Position numbers and translations under genes: made by a program. Positions 63,241-64,000 of a DNA stretch of 64,000 bases are shown here, in pieces; positions within the stretch are counted from its first letter, which is position 1, and each line of letters opens with the position of its first letter. The DNA comes from Phytoactinopolyspora halotolerans (GTDB taxonomy: Bacteria > Actinomycetota > Actinomycetes > Jiangellales > Jiangellaceae). The notes beneath the pieces were generated by a model. The model saw only the letters and a program-made list of their open reading frames with translations. It made no database searches and was not told the DNA's origin. The stretch lies in contig NZ_JAAGOA010000023.1 of the NCBI RefSeq assembly GCF_010550675.1, positions 55,491 through 119,490 of the forward strand, in the 5' to 3' direction.

Positions 63241-63846
63241 ATGGACTACTTCATCGCTCCCGATGGCCGTCCGCGCTGCGGCTGGGCCGGCGCGGCTCCG
63301 GAATTCCTCAGCTATCACGACACTGAGTGGGGATTCCCGGTCGCCGATGACCAACGGCTGTTCGAGAAGATCAGCCTGGAGGGATTCCAGGCCGGCCTGA
63401 GCTGGCGCACAATCCTGACCAAACGACAGAATTTCCGGCACGCGTTCGCCGCGTTCGATTACCGGGCGCTAGCCGAATTCGACGAAGCAGACGTCGAACG
63501 CCTCCTCGGCGACACCGGGATCGTGCGACACCGCGGCAAGATCGACGCGGTCATCAACAACGCCCGAAGGGCCGTCGACCTCGAAAGCGAGACAGGTTCT
63601 CTGGCGGCGTTCTTCTGGCGCTATGAACCAGACCCGGACCAGGTCGACCCACCCCAGACGGCCTCTGCCTCACCTGCCTCGGTCGCCTTGTCGAAAGAGC
63701 TGAAGAGGCGCGGCTGGAGATTCGTCGGACCTACGACCGTGTTCGCGTTCATGCAGGCTATGGGACTTATCAACGACCACTCCACCGACTGTGTCGTGCG
63801 CCCTTTAGCCGGTGATAGGCGCCGTGATTTCACACCACCCCGCTGA
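63241..63846 (+). CDS. tag: DNA-3-methyladenine glycosylase I
   Basis: 201 residues. The Tag zinc site is complete: C13 and H26 (RCGW..., YHDTEWG) near the start, H180 and C184 (NDHSTDC) near the end, with the same spacings as in E. coli Tag, and the active-site LEGFQAGLSW. It removes 3-methyladenine from DNA. Co-oriented with TetR and YciI, 24 nt after the latter; it may respond to an alkylating or electrophilic signal through that TetR. Confidence 0.95.
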   Translation: MDYFIAPDGRPRCGWAGAAPEFLSYHDTEWGFPVADDQRLFEKISLEGFQAGLSWRTILTKRQNFRHAFAAFDYRALAEFDEADVERLLGDTGIVRHRGKIDAVINNARRAVDLESETGSLAAFFWRYEPDPDQVDPPQTASASPASVALSKELKRRGWRFVGPTTVFAFMQAMGLINDHSTDCVVRPLAGDRRRDFTPPR

Positions 63847-63873
63847 ACGACCACGAACGGCGACGCGCCACGC

Positions 63874-64000
63874 CTAGTGTCGTGAGTCGTTAATTCGTTG
63901 GCAGTATGCAGCGAGGGTTTCGAGGATCTCGTCGGCGTCCTTGGTCCAGGTGAACGGTTTTGGGCTGGTGTTCCATTCGTTGATCCAGGCGCGGACGTCG
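63874..64000 (-). mobile_element. 3' end of an IS630-type transposase gene (rest outside window)
   Basis: Minus strand, frame open from the right edge: VRAWINEWNTSPKPFTWTKD followed by ADEILETLAAYCQRINDSRH and a stop at 63874. This is the characteristic IS630/Tc1 transposase C-terminus. The inverted-repeat end of the element should lie just beyond the stop, near 63847-63873; no target TA duplication can be verified from one end. Confidence 0.85.

Overview
The window is GC-rich DNA from an actinomycete. It shows heavy GTG start use, start/stop overlaps of the ATGA and GTGA kind, two giant LAL-type LuxR regulators, a CmtR-type metal sensor, F420-type enzymes (LLM and Ddn-like), a GAF-ANTAR regulator and HxlR, PadR and CGNR regulators. 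A Jiangella-like or related soil actinomycete is a guess from overall gene style, not something the sequence proves. There are no rRNA or tRNA genes, no CRISPR array and no phage. It reads as accessory chromosome rich in regulators and enzymes, with one IS630-type transposase entering at the right edge.

Layout. 1-5.4 kb: carbohydrate-related minus-strand genes (ROK regulator cut by the window edge, DUF1080 lipoprotein, Tat-exported metallophosphoesterase with LamG domain), then a class V aminotransferase. 5.4-6.4 kb: gene-free, with tandem hairpins. 6.4-12.4 kb: LAL regulator and a GH3 beta-glucosidase. 12.4-18.4 kb: small regulators and enzymes (CGNR, glycolipid-binding, SoxR, damaged NmrA-like, HxlR, methyltransferase, YceI, Ddn-like, second YceI). 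18.3-22.2 kb: MFS exporter/LysR pair, then cmtR-CDF metal efflux. 22.3-28.5 kb: response regulator-kinase, followed after a 94-nt hairpin by lipoprotein-HlyD-MacB ATPase-MacB permease. 28.7-36.6 kb: GH15 enzyme, then LAL regulator, serine hydrolase and LysR in one overlapping unit, with a divergent lipoprotein beta-lactamase. 36.9-47.3 kb: a 51-aa ORF, STAS, GAF-ANTAR, LLM enzyme, Rpn-like nuclease, HtrA-like protease, cobalamin-binding protein, AraC, polysaccharide deacetylase, HAAS/PadR pair and a CoA-transferase. 47.3-52.1 kb: a three-subunit PaoABC-like molybdenum aldehyde oxidoreductase upstream of the CoA-transferase, with a nearby TetR. 52.4-60.8 kb: SDR, PQQ-type lipoprotein dehydrogenase, TetR, thioesterase, an ATPase relic, an alpha/beta-hydrolase-like protein without catalytic residues joined to a flavoenzyme, and EamA/LysR. 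60.8-64 kb: two membrane proteins, then TetR-YciI-Tag, then the IS630 end.

How the parts work together. Most modules are a regulator beside the gene it probably controls, and many of these carry a visible palindromic operator: twin sites for HxlR (15.3 kb) and TetR (62.2 kb), a helically phased ladder for LysR (35.4 kb), and single sites at 3.98, 44.75, 51.26 and 54.47 kb. The signalling/export cluster at 22.3-28.5 kb looks like an envelope-stress sensor driving a MacB-type exporter. The LysR/serine-hydrolase/LAL unit facing a secreted beta-lactamase looks like a beta-lactam or cell-wall-fragment response. Decay is also visible: an NmrA-like gene missing its cofactor-binding start, an ATPase/DUF234 relic, and an MFS gene that appears to have lost its stop and runs antisense into a YceI gene.
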